Assembly (NCBI RefSeq): GCF_018607995.1
Contig: NZ_JABBAL010000015.1
Location: forward strand, 197,078-261,077
Length of the DNA: 64,000 bases
From: Planktotalea sp.
Lineage (GTDB): Bacteria > Pseudomonadota > Alphaproteobacteria > Rhodobacterales > Rhodobacteraceae
Direction of reading: 5' to 3'
The position numbers were made by a program, and so were the translations under genes. Every line of letters starts with the position of its first letter. Position 1 is the first letter of the stretch. The notes beneath the pieces are model-generated. The model had not been told where the DNA came from and did not search any database. It saw only the letters and a program-made list of their open reading frames with translations. Below are positions 9,501-16,566 of the stretch, one piece after another.

Positions 9501-9977
9501 GAACGATTGTTGACGGCATTTGAGCAGGTGAATAGCAACTTCTCGCTCTTGTTTACGCATTTGTTTGGTGGGGGTGAAGCGAACTTGGTTCTGGTCGAAA
9601 GCGATGATCCGCTTGAGGCTGGTCTGGAGATCATGTGTCAGCCACCCGGTAAGAAACTGTCGACCCTGTCGCTATTGTCGGGCGGCGAGCAAACTTTGAC
9701 TGCAATGGCGTTGATTTTCGCAGTATTCTTGGCAAATCCTGCGCCGATCTGTGTACTCGACGAGGTTGACGCGCCATTGGATGATGCGAACGTCACGCGC
9801 TTCTGTGATTTGCTGGACGAGATGTGTCGCCGCACCGATACGCGGTTCTTGATCATCACGCACCACGCCGTGACCATGGCGCGGATGGATCGCTTGTTTG
9901 GTGTGACCATGGGAGAGCAGGGAGTAAGCCAGCTTGTGTCTGTCGATCTGAAGAGCGCTGAAACTTTGGTGGCTTAG
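6522..9977 (+). CDS. smc: Chromosome segregation protein SMC
   Basis: A 1151-residue structural maintenance of chromosomes ATPase that compacts and separates the chromosome with ScpA and ScpB. The head has Walker A GPNGCGKSNLLEAL (about residues 31-44). Long Ala/Glu/Arg-rich coiled coils flank a hinge region around residues 520-650. The C-terminal head carries the signature LSLLSGGEQTL (about 1049) and Walker B PICVLDEVDAPLDD (about 1075). The start is taken as GTG 6522 (VRFSKLKLQGFKSF), which matches the family N-terminus; an upstream in-frame start at 6465 would add 19 unlikely residues. The gene stands alone on the plus strand and converges on azlD. Confidence 0.95.
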   Translation: MRFSKLKLQGFKSFVDPTDLIIADGLTGVVGPNGCGKSNLLEALRWVMGENRPTAMRGGGMEDVIFAGAATRPARNFAEVSLQIDNSERLAPAGFNDLDTLDVVRRITRDVGSAYKTNGKDVRARDVQMLFADASTGAHSPALVRQGQIAELINAKPKNRRRILEEAAGISGLYQRRHEAELKLKGAETNLARVDDVIEQLASQMSQLARQARQASRYRAIGDELRQAEGMLLYRRWREADDARLQAEEELRGRTTAAAQAESAARQAAKARLEAEGLLPPLREEEAVSAAILQRLQVQRDTLNDDEARALQTIETLKNRIVQLDKDMEREGSLNRDAGETIERLEWEARELSKASEGHEDRLEAAAEEARSAAAILQDREADLSERTEDVARLAARHQSAYRVLTDSRKMLERSEGEADRARVAVEASRTALGQAESDMQTAAGKEKDAIATAERAEAALAAAEVARTETQAREADARAERSEAEGEANALRAEVTALAKLLERDTAEGGQILDRLQVEQGFEKALGAALADDLRAPEVESDGPSGWRILPSYEDRQHLPEGVTSLARHVSVPDVLERRASQIGLVDADDGQRLQAQLKPGQRLVSLEGDLWRWDGYRAWAEDAPSAAALRLEQLNRLEVLKQEMERATSRVEAAQRAHETLTNRLAELTGADRDAREARKDADRLVNDAARALSRAEADRNLAEGKLESLGLAVTRHEEDAMAARKQVVEGEQVVASLGDLEEARAGVEDVKMAVEASRITMMARRSQHDELRREGDARLKRSQEVTKEVSGWRHRLETAEKRIAELAERKAGSEVDLGDASAAPAEIVAKREELSDAISTAEMRRSAAGDALAAAETQLRAAVESEREAERAASEAREARARSEARTDAARETVVYAAERISEEMETSPVELLETLEVDVDKMPASGVIEADVNRLKRQRDALGAVNLRAEEDAKEVQVEHDTLVGEKADLEEAIKTLRGGIAGLNREGRERLLTAFEQVNSNFSLLFTHLFGGGEANLVLVESDDPLEAGLEIMCQPPGKKLSTLSLLSGGEQTLTAMALIFAVFLANPAPICVLDEVDAPLDDANVTRFCDLLDEMCRRTDTRFLIITHHAVTMARMDRLFGVTMGEQGVSQLVSVDLKSAETLVA

Positions 9978-10001
9978 GCTCGTTTAGGAGCAGCTTAAGT
10001 C

Positions 10002-10051
10002 TTGGGGGCCAGCCCCCAAACCCCCGAGGTGCTTAGGGACCGAAGAAGGGG
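10002..10051 (+). repeat. Recurrent intergenic element, copy A
   Basis: A GC hairpin (GGGGG-cca-GCCCCC region) followed by CCCCCGAGG, then GGGACCGAAGAAGGGG. It sits between convergent smc and azlD and resembles three other copies in the window (B at 33481, C at 44802, D at 51165). It may act as a transcription terminator for both genes. Confidence 0.6.
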
Positions 10052-10052
10052 T

Positions 10053-10379
10053 TTAAGACAGTAGGTATTGCAGTGTGTAGAGTGTGGCGATACCGCCCAA
10101 GATCGCACCGACGACGTTTTTCCAAATAAGGCCAAGTGCGAGCGTGACGATGGCCGCGCATATGCGTGGGAGATCGTAATTGCCACCCGTTGCTGCAGGC
10201 CAAAGCACAGCGGGGGCAATGATCGCGGGTAAGATGCCCACGGCTGTGTAGCGTAGGTGGCGCATCAGCCAATCAGGCAGTTCGCGATCCCCCACGAGGC
10301 CTGTAAAGGCGAAGCGCAGTGCGAAGCTGCCGATACCGAGACAGATGATAACAATCCAAAGTTCGGTTCTGTCGATCAT
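10053..10379 (-). CDS. azlD: AzlD family branched-chain amino acid export subunit
   Basis: A 108-residue hydrophobic protein with about four short membrane segments, starting MIDRTELWIVIICLGIGSF, typical of AzlD, the small subunit of the AzlCD branched-chain amino acid exporter (YgaZH type). The GREDLP-like loop of the family is seen here as DRELPDWLMRHLRYTAVG. The start overlaps the azlC stop by 4 bp, so the two are translated together. The substrate is inferred from the family, not shown by sequence. Confidence 0.88.
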   Translation of the reverse strand: MIDRTELWIVIICLGIGSFALRFAFTGLVGDRELPDWLMRHLRYTAVGILPAIIAPAVLWPAATGGNYDLPRICAAIVTLALGLIWKNVVGAILGGIATLYTLQYLLS

Positions 10380-11083
10380 TGGGAGGCCTCTCTGCGTGCT
10401 TCGATTTGCGCACCGACCATCATGCCACCGATCCCTGCAAGCAAGATGCCGAGGTTATAGGGGATCGTGAAGAACATGAGCGACAGGATTGCAGCGGTGA
10501 TCGCTGCACCCACATGCGCGCGGGTGCGCAACGCAGGCGCAACGATCGCCAGGAACGTTATGGGCACCGCGAAGTCGAGCGCAAGAGAAGCTGGTATCGT
10601 CTCCCCGATCAATGCGCCAACTAATGTGAAAATCCACCACATCGGGATCACAGGTGTGACCGTACCAAAGAAATAGAATATCTTTTCACGAGGGCTCATC
10701 TCTGGGGTAAGCTCGTATTTGGTTATTGAGACCGCATAGCTTTGATCAACCGTGCAATAGGCCGCAATCGCGCGTTGCCAGAGCGGCGCGCCACCAATAT
10801 GCGGGCTCAGGGAGGCGGAATACATCGCCATGCGCAAGTTCACAGCCAACGCGGAGGCCAGCACAACCAAGGTCGGCGCATCTTCCCCCATCAATTGCAG
10901 CGCCGTGAATTGAGCTGCCCCCGCGATAACGACCACGGAGAAGGAGAGTGTCTCGAAAATGCTGAGGCCCGCCTCGGTTGCGAGCACGCCAAAGAGCATC
11001 GAAAACGGGACGATCACCAGAATAAACGGTGCACCGTCGCGAAATCCCTGTTTGTAGGCTGATTTGACGCTAGTGGATGTCAT
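10376..11083 (-). CDS. azlC: AzlC family transporter permease
   Basis: A 235-residue inner-membrane protein with five or more hydrophobic helices, the large subunit of an AzlCD exporter. The N-terminal FRDGAPFILVIVPFSMLFGV and the GAAQFTALQLM and NLRMAMYSASL motifs are characteristic of AzlC. First gene of azlCD; the 93-nt gap to divergent fdhD must hold promoters for both. Likely substrates are branched-chain amino acids, but other small amino acids cannot be excluded. Confidence 0.9.
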   Translation of the reverse strand: MTSTSVKSAYKQGFRDGAPFILVIVPFSMLFGVLATEAGLSIFETLSFSVVVIAGAAQFTALQLMGEDAPTLVVLASALAVNLRMAMYSASLSPHIGGAPLWQRAIAAYCTVDQSYAVSITKYELTPEMSPREKIFYFFGTVTPVIPMWWIFTLVGALIGETIPASLALDFAVPITFLAIVAPALRTRAHVGAAITAAILSLMFFTIPYNLGILLAGIGGMMVGAQIEARREASQ

Positions 11084-11176
11084 TAGCTGCCTTTACATTG
11101 TGCGCGCCAGATGCAGCTATCTTGAGGCGGGCGGTTTTGCAATCAATGCACTGCTGCGAATGGGAGAGACCACGAC

Positions 11177-12037
11177 GTGACAGGTTACATCATTGCCCCA
11201 GATATGACGCGGATTTCTTTGACGCGGCGCGTTGTCGGTGTAGATCAATCCGGCGCTGCGATTGAGCAGGATGTGGTCGAAGAGCGTCCTTTGACAATCT
11301 ATCTGAACGCGCAAGAAATCGTCACAGCAATGACTATTGGAGATTATCCTGAATACCTAGCGCTTGGATTTTTACGCAATCAAGGGATGCTTGAAGGGGC
11401 CGGTGCGGTCACGCGGATTGATTATGACGACGAGCTGGCCGTCGTTGTTGTGCGCACAGAGCACGCGACCAATCACGAAGAAAAACTTAAGAAGAAGACG
11501 CGCACGTCGGGTTGTGCGGTTGGCACTGTGTTTGGTGATATGATGGAAGGGCTGGACGGTCTGCGTTTGCCCGAAGCGAAGCTGCGCACGAGCTGGCTTT
11601 ACGCGCTTGCGGCGCAGATAAATACAACGCCATCGTTGTATCTGAGTGCGGGTGCGATCCATGGAACCGTGTTGTGCGCGAAAGATCAGCCATTGGTGTA
11701 TATGGAAGATGTGGGTCGGCATAATGCGGTTGATAAAGTCTCGGGTTGGATGATGCAAAACAGTGCGCGTGCGGGCGACAAGATCCTTTATACGACAGGC
11801 CGTTTGACGTCTGAAATGGTGATCAAATGCGCGCATATGGGGATCCCTGCGCTTGTCTCGCGCTCAGGTTTTACGGCTTGGGGCGTTGAATTGGCGCAGC
11901 AAGTTGGGCTGACTTTGATAGGGCGCATGCGCGGCAAGCGGTTTCAATGCTTGGCGGGCGCGGAGCGTATTGTCTGGGATGCGGACCTCGCCAACGTTAA
12001 AGATGAGCCGAAGAAGAGTGGACGGAAAGCTTCATGA
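11177..12037 (+). CDS. fdhD: Formate dehydrogenase sulfurtransferase FdhD
   Basis: A 286-residue FdhD that passes sulfur from a cysteine desulfurase to the molybdenum cofactor of formate dehydrogenase. The catalytic-loop cysteine is in TSGCAVGTVFGD (about residue 113). The second cysteine of the E. coli CxxC pair is replaced by glycine here, a variation I believe is common in alphaproteobacteria. The C-terminal EDVGRHNAVDKVSGW and YTTGRLTSEMV motifs bind the cofactor. The start is GTG 11177 with GGAGAG upstream. It leads a tightly coupled operon with mobA, mobB and moeA, all joined by short overlaps. The formate dehydrogenase structural genes are not in the window. Confidence 0.93.
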   Translation: MTGYIIAPDMTRISLTRRVVGVDQSGAAIEQDVVEERPLTIYLNAQEIVTAMTIGDYPEYLALGFLRNQGMLEGAGAVTRIDYDDELAVVVVRTEHATNHEEKLKKKTRTSGCAVGTVFGDMMEGLDGLRLPEAKLRTSWLYALAAQINTTPSLYLSAGAIHGTVLCAKDQPLVYMEDVGRHNAVDKVSGWMMQNSARAGDKILYTTGRLTSEMVIKCAHMGIPALVSRSGFTAWGVELAQQVGLTLIGRMRGKRFQCLAGAERIVWDADLANVKDEPKKSGRKAS

Positions 12038-12642
12038 AACAACCTCTTGGCGTAATTCTTGCAGGCGGACAGGCACGGCGCATGGGTGGTGGTGACAAAG
12101 GGCGTTTGATGCTTGATGGGCGCAGTCTGCTTGATCACGTGATCGAGCGTTTGGAGCCGCAGGTCGCCGGCATTGCGCTGAACGCGAATGGTGATGCGGC
12201 GCGTTTCGCTGATACAGGGTTGTCTGTTCTGCCCGATAGTATTGAGGGGTTCGTCGGTCCTTTGGCGGGGGTTCTGGCGGGGCTTGATTGGGCGGCAACG
12301 CTAGGTGCGGACACCATTGTGACAGCGGCCGCTGATACGCCTTTCTTTCCTTGTGATCTCGTACCGCGCCTGATATTTGAAGCGGATGGAATGGGGCATC
12401 CTTTGGTCCTCGCGGCGACACCGGATAGCGAGTGCGGGCGCAATAGGCATCCGACGTTTGGGCTTTGGCCCGTCGCGTTGCGCGATGATTTACGTGCCGC
12501 ATTGAATGGTGGCTTGCGCAAAGTCGTGCTTTGGAGCGATCAGCACGGCGGCCGCGAAGCGATGTTTCCAAACACGCCGTTTGATCCGTTTTTCAATGTG
12601 AACACGCCTGAAGATCTTGCGCGCGCAGAGAGGCTTATATGA
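12034..12642 (+). CDS. mobA: Molybdenum cofactor guanylyltransferase MobA
   Basis: A 202-residue nucleotidyltransferase that joins GMP to molybdopterin, giving the MGD cofactor used by formate dehydrogenase. The N-terminal nucleotide motif LAGGQARRMGGGDKG and the AADTPFFPCDLV segment with its Asp are diagnostic. The start ATG overlaps the fdhD stop by 4 bp, and its own stop overlaps mobB by 4 bp. Length is normal for MobA. Confidence 0.94.
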   Translation: MKQPLGVILAGGQARRMGGGDKGRLMLDGRSLLDHVIERLEPQVAGIALNANGDAARFADTGLSVLPDSIEGFVGPLAGVLAGLDWAATLGADTIVTAAADTPFFPCDLVPRLIFEADGMGHPLVLAATPDSECGRNRHPTFGLWPVALRDDLRAALNGGLRKVVLWSDQHGGREAMFPNTPFDPFFNVNTPEDLARAERLI

Positions 12643-13133
12643 ATATCTACGGCATTGTTGGTTGGAAGAATGCAGGCAAAACCGGCCTGATGGAGCGTCT
12701 CGTCAGCGAGATGACAGCGCGGGGCTTGTCTGTGTCGACCGTCAAACACGCGCACCATAGCTTTGATGTGGATCATGCGGGCAAAGATAGCTATCGCCAC
12801 CGTGCGGCTGGCGCCCGCGAGGTCTTGCTTGCCTCGCGCAATCGCTTTGCCTTGATGCATGAACTCAGCGAGGAGGATGAGCCGACCTTAGAAGAGCTGC
12901 TCAGCAAGCTCACGCCTGTCGATCTGGTTCTGGTCGAGGGGTACAAGCGTGACGCACACGCTAAGATCGAAGCGCACCGAAGCGAGACTGGCAATCCATT
13001 GATCGCCGGTGAAACCGTGCGCGCTTTCGCAGCCGATTGCGCGCTTGAGGTAGACCGCCCTGTGTTTGATCTTAACGCGACGGGTGAGATCGCAGATTTT
13101 ATATTGGCTGATTTGGGCATGCGGGTTGGCTAA
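12639..13133 (+). CDS. mobB: Molybdopterin-guanine dinucleotide adapter MobB
   Basis: A 164-residue P-loop protein that binds GTP and assists MobA. The Walker A region is GWKNAGKTGLMERLVSEM (about residues 6-23); VSTVKHAHHSFDVDHAGKDSYRHRAAGA is split across a conserved His-rich region, and VDLVLVEGYKRD is the conserved Walker B-like strand. Overlaps mobA by 4 bp and moeA by about 8 bp, consistent with one transcript. Confidence 0.93.
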   Translation: MNIYGIVGWKNAGKTGLMERLVSEMTARGLSVSTVKHAHHSFDVDHAGKDSYRHRAAGAREVLLASRNRFALMHELSEEDEPTLEELLSKLTPVDLVLVEGYKRDAHAKIEAHRSETGNPLIAGETVRAFAADCALEVDRPVFDLNATGEIADFILADLGMRVG

Positions 13134-14385
13134 ACTCACCGCACCCAAGCTCACTAATGATTGCTTCGCATTGCCTGCGGGGGTGGATTGGACCCCTGTG
13201 GACACAGCGCTGTCGATGTTGCGCGACAGACTCAAGACCGTCGCGCCAGAGCAAGGCTGTGCGGTGTCAGAGGCCTGTGATTTGATCCTAGCCCGCGACG
13301 TTGTTGCTATGCGTGCGCATCCGCCGGACGCAAATTCTGCAGTGGACGGATATGGCTTTGCGCATGCGGCATTGCAAGGCGATGGCCCTTACGAACTGCC
13401 TCTTGTTCAAGGTCGTGCCGCGGCGGGGGGTCCGTTTTCTGGCTCTGTCCCTCAAGGATCGGCTTTGCGTATTTTGACTGGGGCAGCGCTGCCAGCTGGG
13501 GTCGACACGGTCGTGCTGGAAGAAGACATGAACAGCGATGGGCTAGCTATAGCATTCAACGGTCCGATCAAAGCAGGTAGCAATGCACGCAAAGGTGGCG
13601 AGGACGTGCAACGCGGCGAGACGATCTTGCACACAGGTCGCCGTTTAACGCCTGCAGACACAGCGCTGCTCAGCGCGGTTGGCGTGGCGCAGGTGCAAGT
13701 GTTTCGCACACTCAAGGTTGGCGTTTTGTCCACGGGGGACGAGCTGGTCGAGGCAGGCGAGATTGCTGAAGCTGGTCAGATCTATGATGCGAACCGTCCC
13801 ATGTTGCTTGCTCAATTGCGCCGTTGGGGTTTTGAGGCGATTGATCTTGGCAAAGCCCCCGACACGCGCGTGGTTTTGTCCGATATGCTGGATGAGGCTG
13901 CACAATCCTGTGACGCGATCCTGACATCCGGTGGGGCGTCTGCGGGGGATGAAGATCACATGTCCGCGCTTTTGCAAGAGACCGGTTCGCTCGCGATGTG
14001 GCGCATTGCATTGAAACCAGGACGACCCTTGGCGCTGGGCATGTGGGGCGGGGTGCCTGTGTTCGGATTGCCGGGGAATCCTGTCGCTGCACTGGTTTGC
14101 ACCTTGATTTTCGCGCGGCCTGCTTTGAATGCCTTAGCAGGCGCGGGCTGGACAGAACGGCAAGGGTTTATGGTGCCCGCCGCTTTTGAAAAACGTAAAA
14201 AGGCAGGGCGCCGTGAATTCTTGCGCGCGCGTATCCGTGAAGGGCGTGTGGAAACGTTCGCGTCCGAAGGTTCTGGCCGGATCAGTGGATTAAGCTGGGC
14301 TGAGGGTTTGGTCGAGCTGCCCGATGGCAACGTTGAAATCACGCAAGACACGCTTGTGCGCTACATTCCTTACGATCTGTTTTGA
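13126..14385 (+). CDS. moeA: Molybdopterin molybdotransferase MoeA
   Basis: A MoeA of about 419 residues that inserts molybdate into adenylated molybdopterin. Visible motifs are DANSAVDGYGFA near the N-terminus, LSTGDELVEAG and GQIYDANRPML in the central MoCF-binding domain, TSGGASAGDEDH, and FGLPGNPVA. The start is uncertain. TTG 13126 gives LAKLTAPKLTND just inside the mobB end and has normal length; an ATG at 13066 would add 20 residues deep inside mobB. It is last in the fdhD-mobAB-moeA operon; the VOC gene follows after 15 nt. Confidence 0.92.
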   Translation: MAKLTAPKLTNDCFALPAGVDWTPVDTALSMLRDRLKTVAPEQGCAVSEACDLILARDVVAMRAHPPDANSAVDGYGFAHAALQGDGPYELPLVQGRAAAGGPFSGSVPQGSALRILTGAALPAGVDTVVLEEDMNSDGLAIAFNGPIKAGSNARKGGEDVQRGETILHTGRRLTPADTALLSAVGVAQVQVFRTLKVGVLSTGDELVEAGEIAEAGQIYDANRPMLLAQLRRWGFEAIDLGKAPDTRVVLSDMLDEAAQSCDAILTSGGASAGDEDHMSALLQETGSLAMWRIALKPGRPLALGMWGGVPVFGLPGNPVAALVCTLIFARPALNALAGAGWTERQGFMVPAAFEKRKKAGRREFLRARIREGRVETFASEGSGRISGLSWAEGLVELPDGNVEITQDTLVRYIPYDLF

Positions 14386-14400
14386 AGGAGGTGCGAGAGG

Positions 14401-14784
14401 ATGCAAACCCGCAAACCCGTCTCATTTGTGGCGGCACAACAGCCTGAAGCGGCGACGGTCTTTTATCGTGATATCCTTGGTCTTGATCTGGTCGAAACAT
14501 CGCCTTTCGCCTTGGTTTTCAAAGACGGCGAAAATACGCTGCGTGTTCAGATTGTTGCGGATCTGGTTCCGACCGCACATACGGTACATGGTTGGGAAGT
14601 CATTGATGTTTTAGAAGATATCAGAAATCTAATTTCCAAAGATGTTGAGTTTCTGACGTTTGGGCAGATGGATCAGGACGCATTGGGAATATGGACGACG
14701 CCTGATGGCAACAAGATCGCTTGGTTCAAAGATCCTTGCGGCAACACCCTATCTCTGACCGAATTTACAGCGAAACCAGCTTAG
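14401..14784 (+). CDS. VOC (glyoxalase/bleomycin-resistance fold) protein
   Basis: A 127-residue vicinal-oxygen-chelate protein with paired beta-alpha-beta-beta-beta units. The C-terminal WTTPDGNKIAWFKDPCGNTLSLTEF is a typical VOC ending with Asp-Pro-x-Gly-Asn. A strong ribosome site (AAGGAGG) lies just upstream of ATG 14401 and directly behind the moeA stop, so it may be read through from the Moco operon. It could be an isomerase, lyase or simple binding protein; the substrate is unknown. It converges on the next gene with a 4-bp stop overlap. Confidence 0.82.
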   Translation: MQTRKPVSFVAAQQPEAATVFYRDILGLDLVETSPFALVFKDGENTLRVQIVADLVPTAHTVHGWEVIDVLEDIRNLISKDVEFLTFGQMDQDALGIWTTPDGNKIAWFKDPCGNTLSLTEFTAKPA

Positions 14785-15797
14785 TCAAACGTGCCTGCAA
14801 CGCGGCCCAAAAGCATGAAAGCGCGTGCAGTGCGTGTTCCAGACAGGGCTGCGATTTCGGAATCCGATGCGATTTCTTCAAACTCTGAAAAGCTTTTATC
14901 AAAGCGGCGCAGAAAGTGGTGTGCAGCATCGCGAAAGATCGTGTCTTGCTTCATTCGCGCGGCAGATAGTGCGAGAGAAGAGCGATCTCTGATCCCTCCA
15001 AGAGCGGCAATTGCGCGACCGCGTTCGCCTGCAGCAAAACTACGCCAAACTTCAGGGCGCGCCGCATCGGGGCGCAGGTCGTCCATGTAAATTCCGTCTT
15101 GGCTAAGCAGGGTTAGAACGTCCTGCGCGGCTTGGATCAATTGCGCAGCTTTGCGGTCTTTCAACGCTTTGCGCAGCGCATCAAAGCCAGCTTTGTCTTC
15201 CGCGTTTTCGGGGAAGTTCAAGGCGCGTATAAGTGCTTCGCGCTCAAGCGGCGGCTCCATCTCGGCGGCTTGCGTGCCAAGCGCGAGGCTGGGTTGCTCG
15301 GATGGGTCTGCGCTGGCTGGCTCGATGGGTGCAGGCTTACGAACAGGGGATGTATCGCGCTTGGTTGAGAAGGTTGCGAGGGTCGTTTCGGTCTTGCGCT
15401 GCGCAGCGGCAATTTCATCGAGCTTGCGGACCACAGAGGGTTCCGCGGCCATGTTACGGCCTTGGTTTTGCGCAACGTAGGCTTGGTGAATACCCTCGAT
15501 AGCGGCTTGTAAACGCTGACTTTCCTCACGCATCAAACGGCTGGACCGCGCCGCAGTCGCAGCCACCCAAATCATCGCAACGGGCATTAAGATCGCAAGC
15601 ATTGTCATCAAGAAATGCAAGCTGCCGGTGCCCTCGGGCGCGGCTTCGCTCGGGAGCATGATGAAAAAGATCGCAGCGCCCAACAACCACACAAGGCTGA
15701 GCGCAATCGCAATCATCTCGATCTCCGTGATCGGGAATTTGCCAGGGCGGTCGTAGATGCCCAAAGGGGTTGATTTTCCGTCAGAGCCGTCAGCCAT
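14781..15797 (-). CDS. Hypothetical membrane protein with coiled-coil stretch
   Basis: A 338-residue protein of no recognised function. The N-terminus is cytoplasmic (MADGSDGKSTPLG) and is followed by two hydrophobic helices at about residues 27-50 and 62-83, then a charged region (SSRLMREESQRLQAAIEGI) likely to form a coiled coil, a low-complexity Pro/Ser/Ala linker, and an alpha-helical C-terminal domain ending LGRVAGTFD. The ATG at 15797 has GGAAGAA upstream; an in-frame GTG two codons earlier is less likely. It follows greA on the same strand (34-nt gap), so may be in its transcript. Similar proteins are common in roseobacters as 'hypothetical'. Confidence 0.7.
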   Translation of the reverse strand: MADGSDGKSTPLGIYDRPGKFPITEIEMIAIALSLVWLLGAAIFFIMLPSEAAPEGTGSLHFLMTMLAILMPVAMIWVAATAARSSRLMREESQRLQAAIEGIHQAYVAQNQGRNMAAEPSVVRKLDEIAAAQRKTETTLATFSTKRDTSPVRKPAPIEPASADPSEQPSLALGTQAAEMEPPLEREALIRALNFPENAEDKAGFDALRKALKDRKAAQLIQAAQDVLTLLSQDGIYMDDLRPDAARPEVWRSFAAGERGRAIAALGGIRDRSSLALSAARMKQDTIFRDAAHHFLRRFDKSFSEFEEIASDSEIAALSGTRTARAFMLLGRVAGTFD

Positions 15798-15830
15798 GCT
15801 CACTTCTTCCGCGCTTAATTTGGCGTTGGT

Positions 15831-16301
15831 CTAGATATATTCGATCTTTAGCACTTCATAGGACTTGCTGCCACCGGGGGTGCGCACCTCTACGCTATCA
15901 CCTTCGTCTTTACCGATCAAAGCGCGCGCGATCGGGGATTTAATATTGAGCAATCCGGCCTCCACATTCGCCTCGTGCTCGCCCACAATCTGCCAAGTCT
16001 TTTCTTCGTCGGTGTCTTCGTCCACCAAGGTGATCGTTGCGCCAAACTTGATCGTGCCGTTCAGCGTCGCGGGATCAATGACAGCGGCCAAGGACAAAAT
16101 GCCTTCTAGCAACTTCACACGGCCTTCGATGAAGCTGTGTTTCTCGCGCGCTGAATGATATTCGGCGTTCTCAGACAAATCGCCGTGTTCACGCGCCTCT
16201 GCGATGGCCGCAATAATTGCGGGGCGTTCAACGGTTTTGAGGTTTTTTAACTCAACTTCAACCGCTGTGTGTCCCGATTTGGTCATCGGTATCTTTTCCA
16301 T
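15831..16301 (-). CDS. greA: Transcription elongation factor GreA
   Basis: A 156-residue GreA, which rescues back-tracked RNA polymerase by stimulating transcript cleavage. The N-terminal coiled coil bears the acidic tip in GDLSENAEYHSAREKH (about residues 40-55), and the C-terminal domain has SPIARALIGKDEGD. Length equals the family norm when ATG 16301 (MEKIPMTKSGHTA) is used; an upstream in-frame start at 16307 would add only MP. A rho-independent terminator lies in its leader, 36 nt upstream, hinting at attenuation or a separate leader RNA. Confidence 0.96.
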   Translation of the reverse strand: MEKIPMTKSGHTAVEVELKNLKTVERPAIIAAIAEAREHGDLSENAEYHSAREKHSFIEGRVKLLEGILSLAAVIDPATLNGTIKFGATITLVDEDTDEEKTWQIVGEHEANVEAGLLNIKSPIARALIGKDEGDSVEVRTPGGSKSYEVLKIEYI

Positions 16302-16336
16302 GGGCAACCCCGCCGTTCTCTACGCTCTTGATACAC

Positions 16337-16362
16337 AAAAAAGCACCGGACGTGCCGGCGCT
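16337..16362 (-). terminator. Intrinsic terminator in greA leader
   Basis: On the minus strand AGCgCCGG-CACGT-CCGGtGCT forms a GC-rich stem and is followed by six U's. It lies between a non-coding stretch and the greA start and points the same way as greA, so it would end transcripts initiated upstream before they reach greA. Known analogue: E. coli greA leader transcripts (GraL) also terminate before greA. Homology is not claimed. Confidence 0.65.
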
Positions 16363-16497
16363 GTGGACCTTACTCTTTTCAAGTCTGAGAGTGCCCCGAG
16401 CGTATGGGGAATTGCAAGCAATGATGCAGTTCAGTTCGCATTCGTGCGTCGAGTATGGTTTTTCGCACCTTTCGAAGCGATTTACGCGTCGTTGCGA

Positions 16498-16527
16498 TTG
16501 ACCACATTAGGCATGGCTTGCTAGGCC
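16498..16527 (+). promoter_or_regulatory. Possible promoter for ETF-QO gene
   Basis: TTGACC (16498-16503), an 18-nt spacer and TAGGCC (16522-16527) upstream of the ETF-QO start at 16567. The -10 match is weak. Confidence 0.3.
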
Positions 16528-16566
16528 TCAGCGCAACTTTATTTCATGCTCACGAGAGGAGCCATC

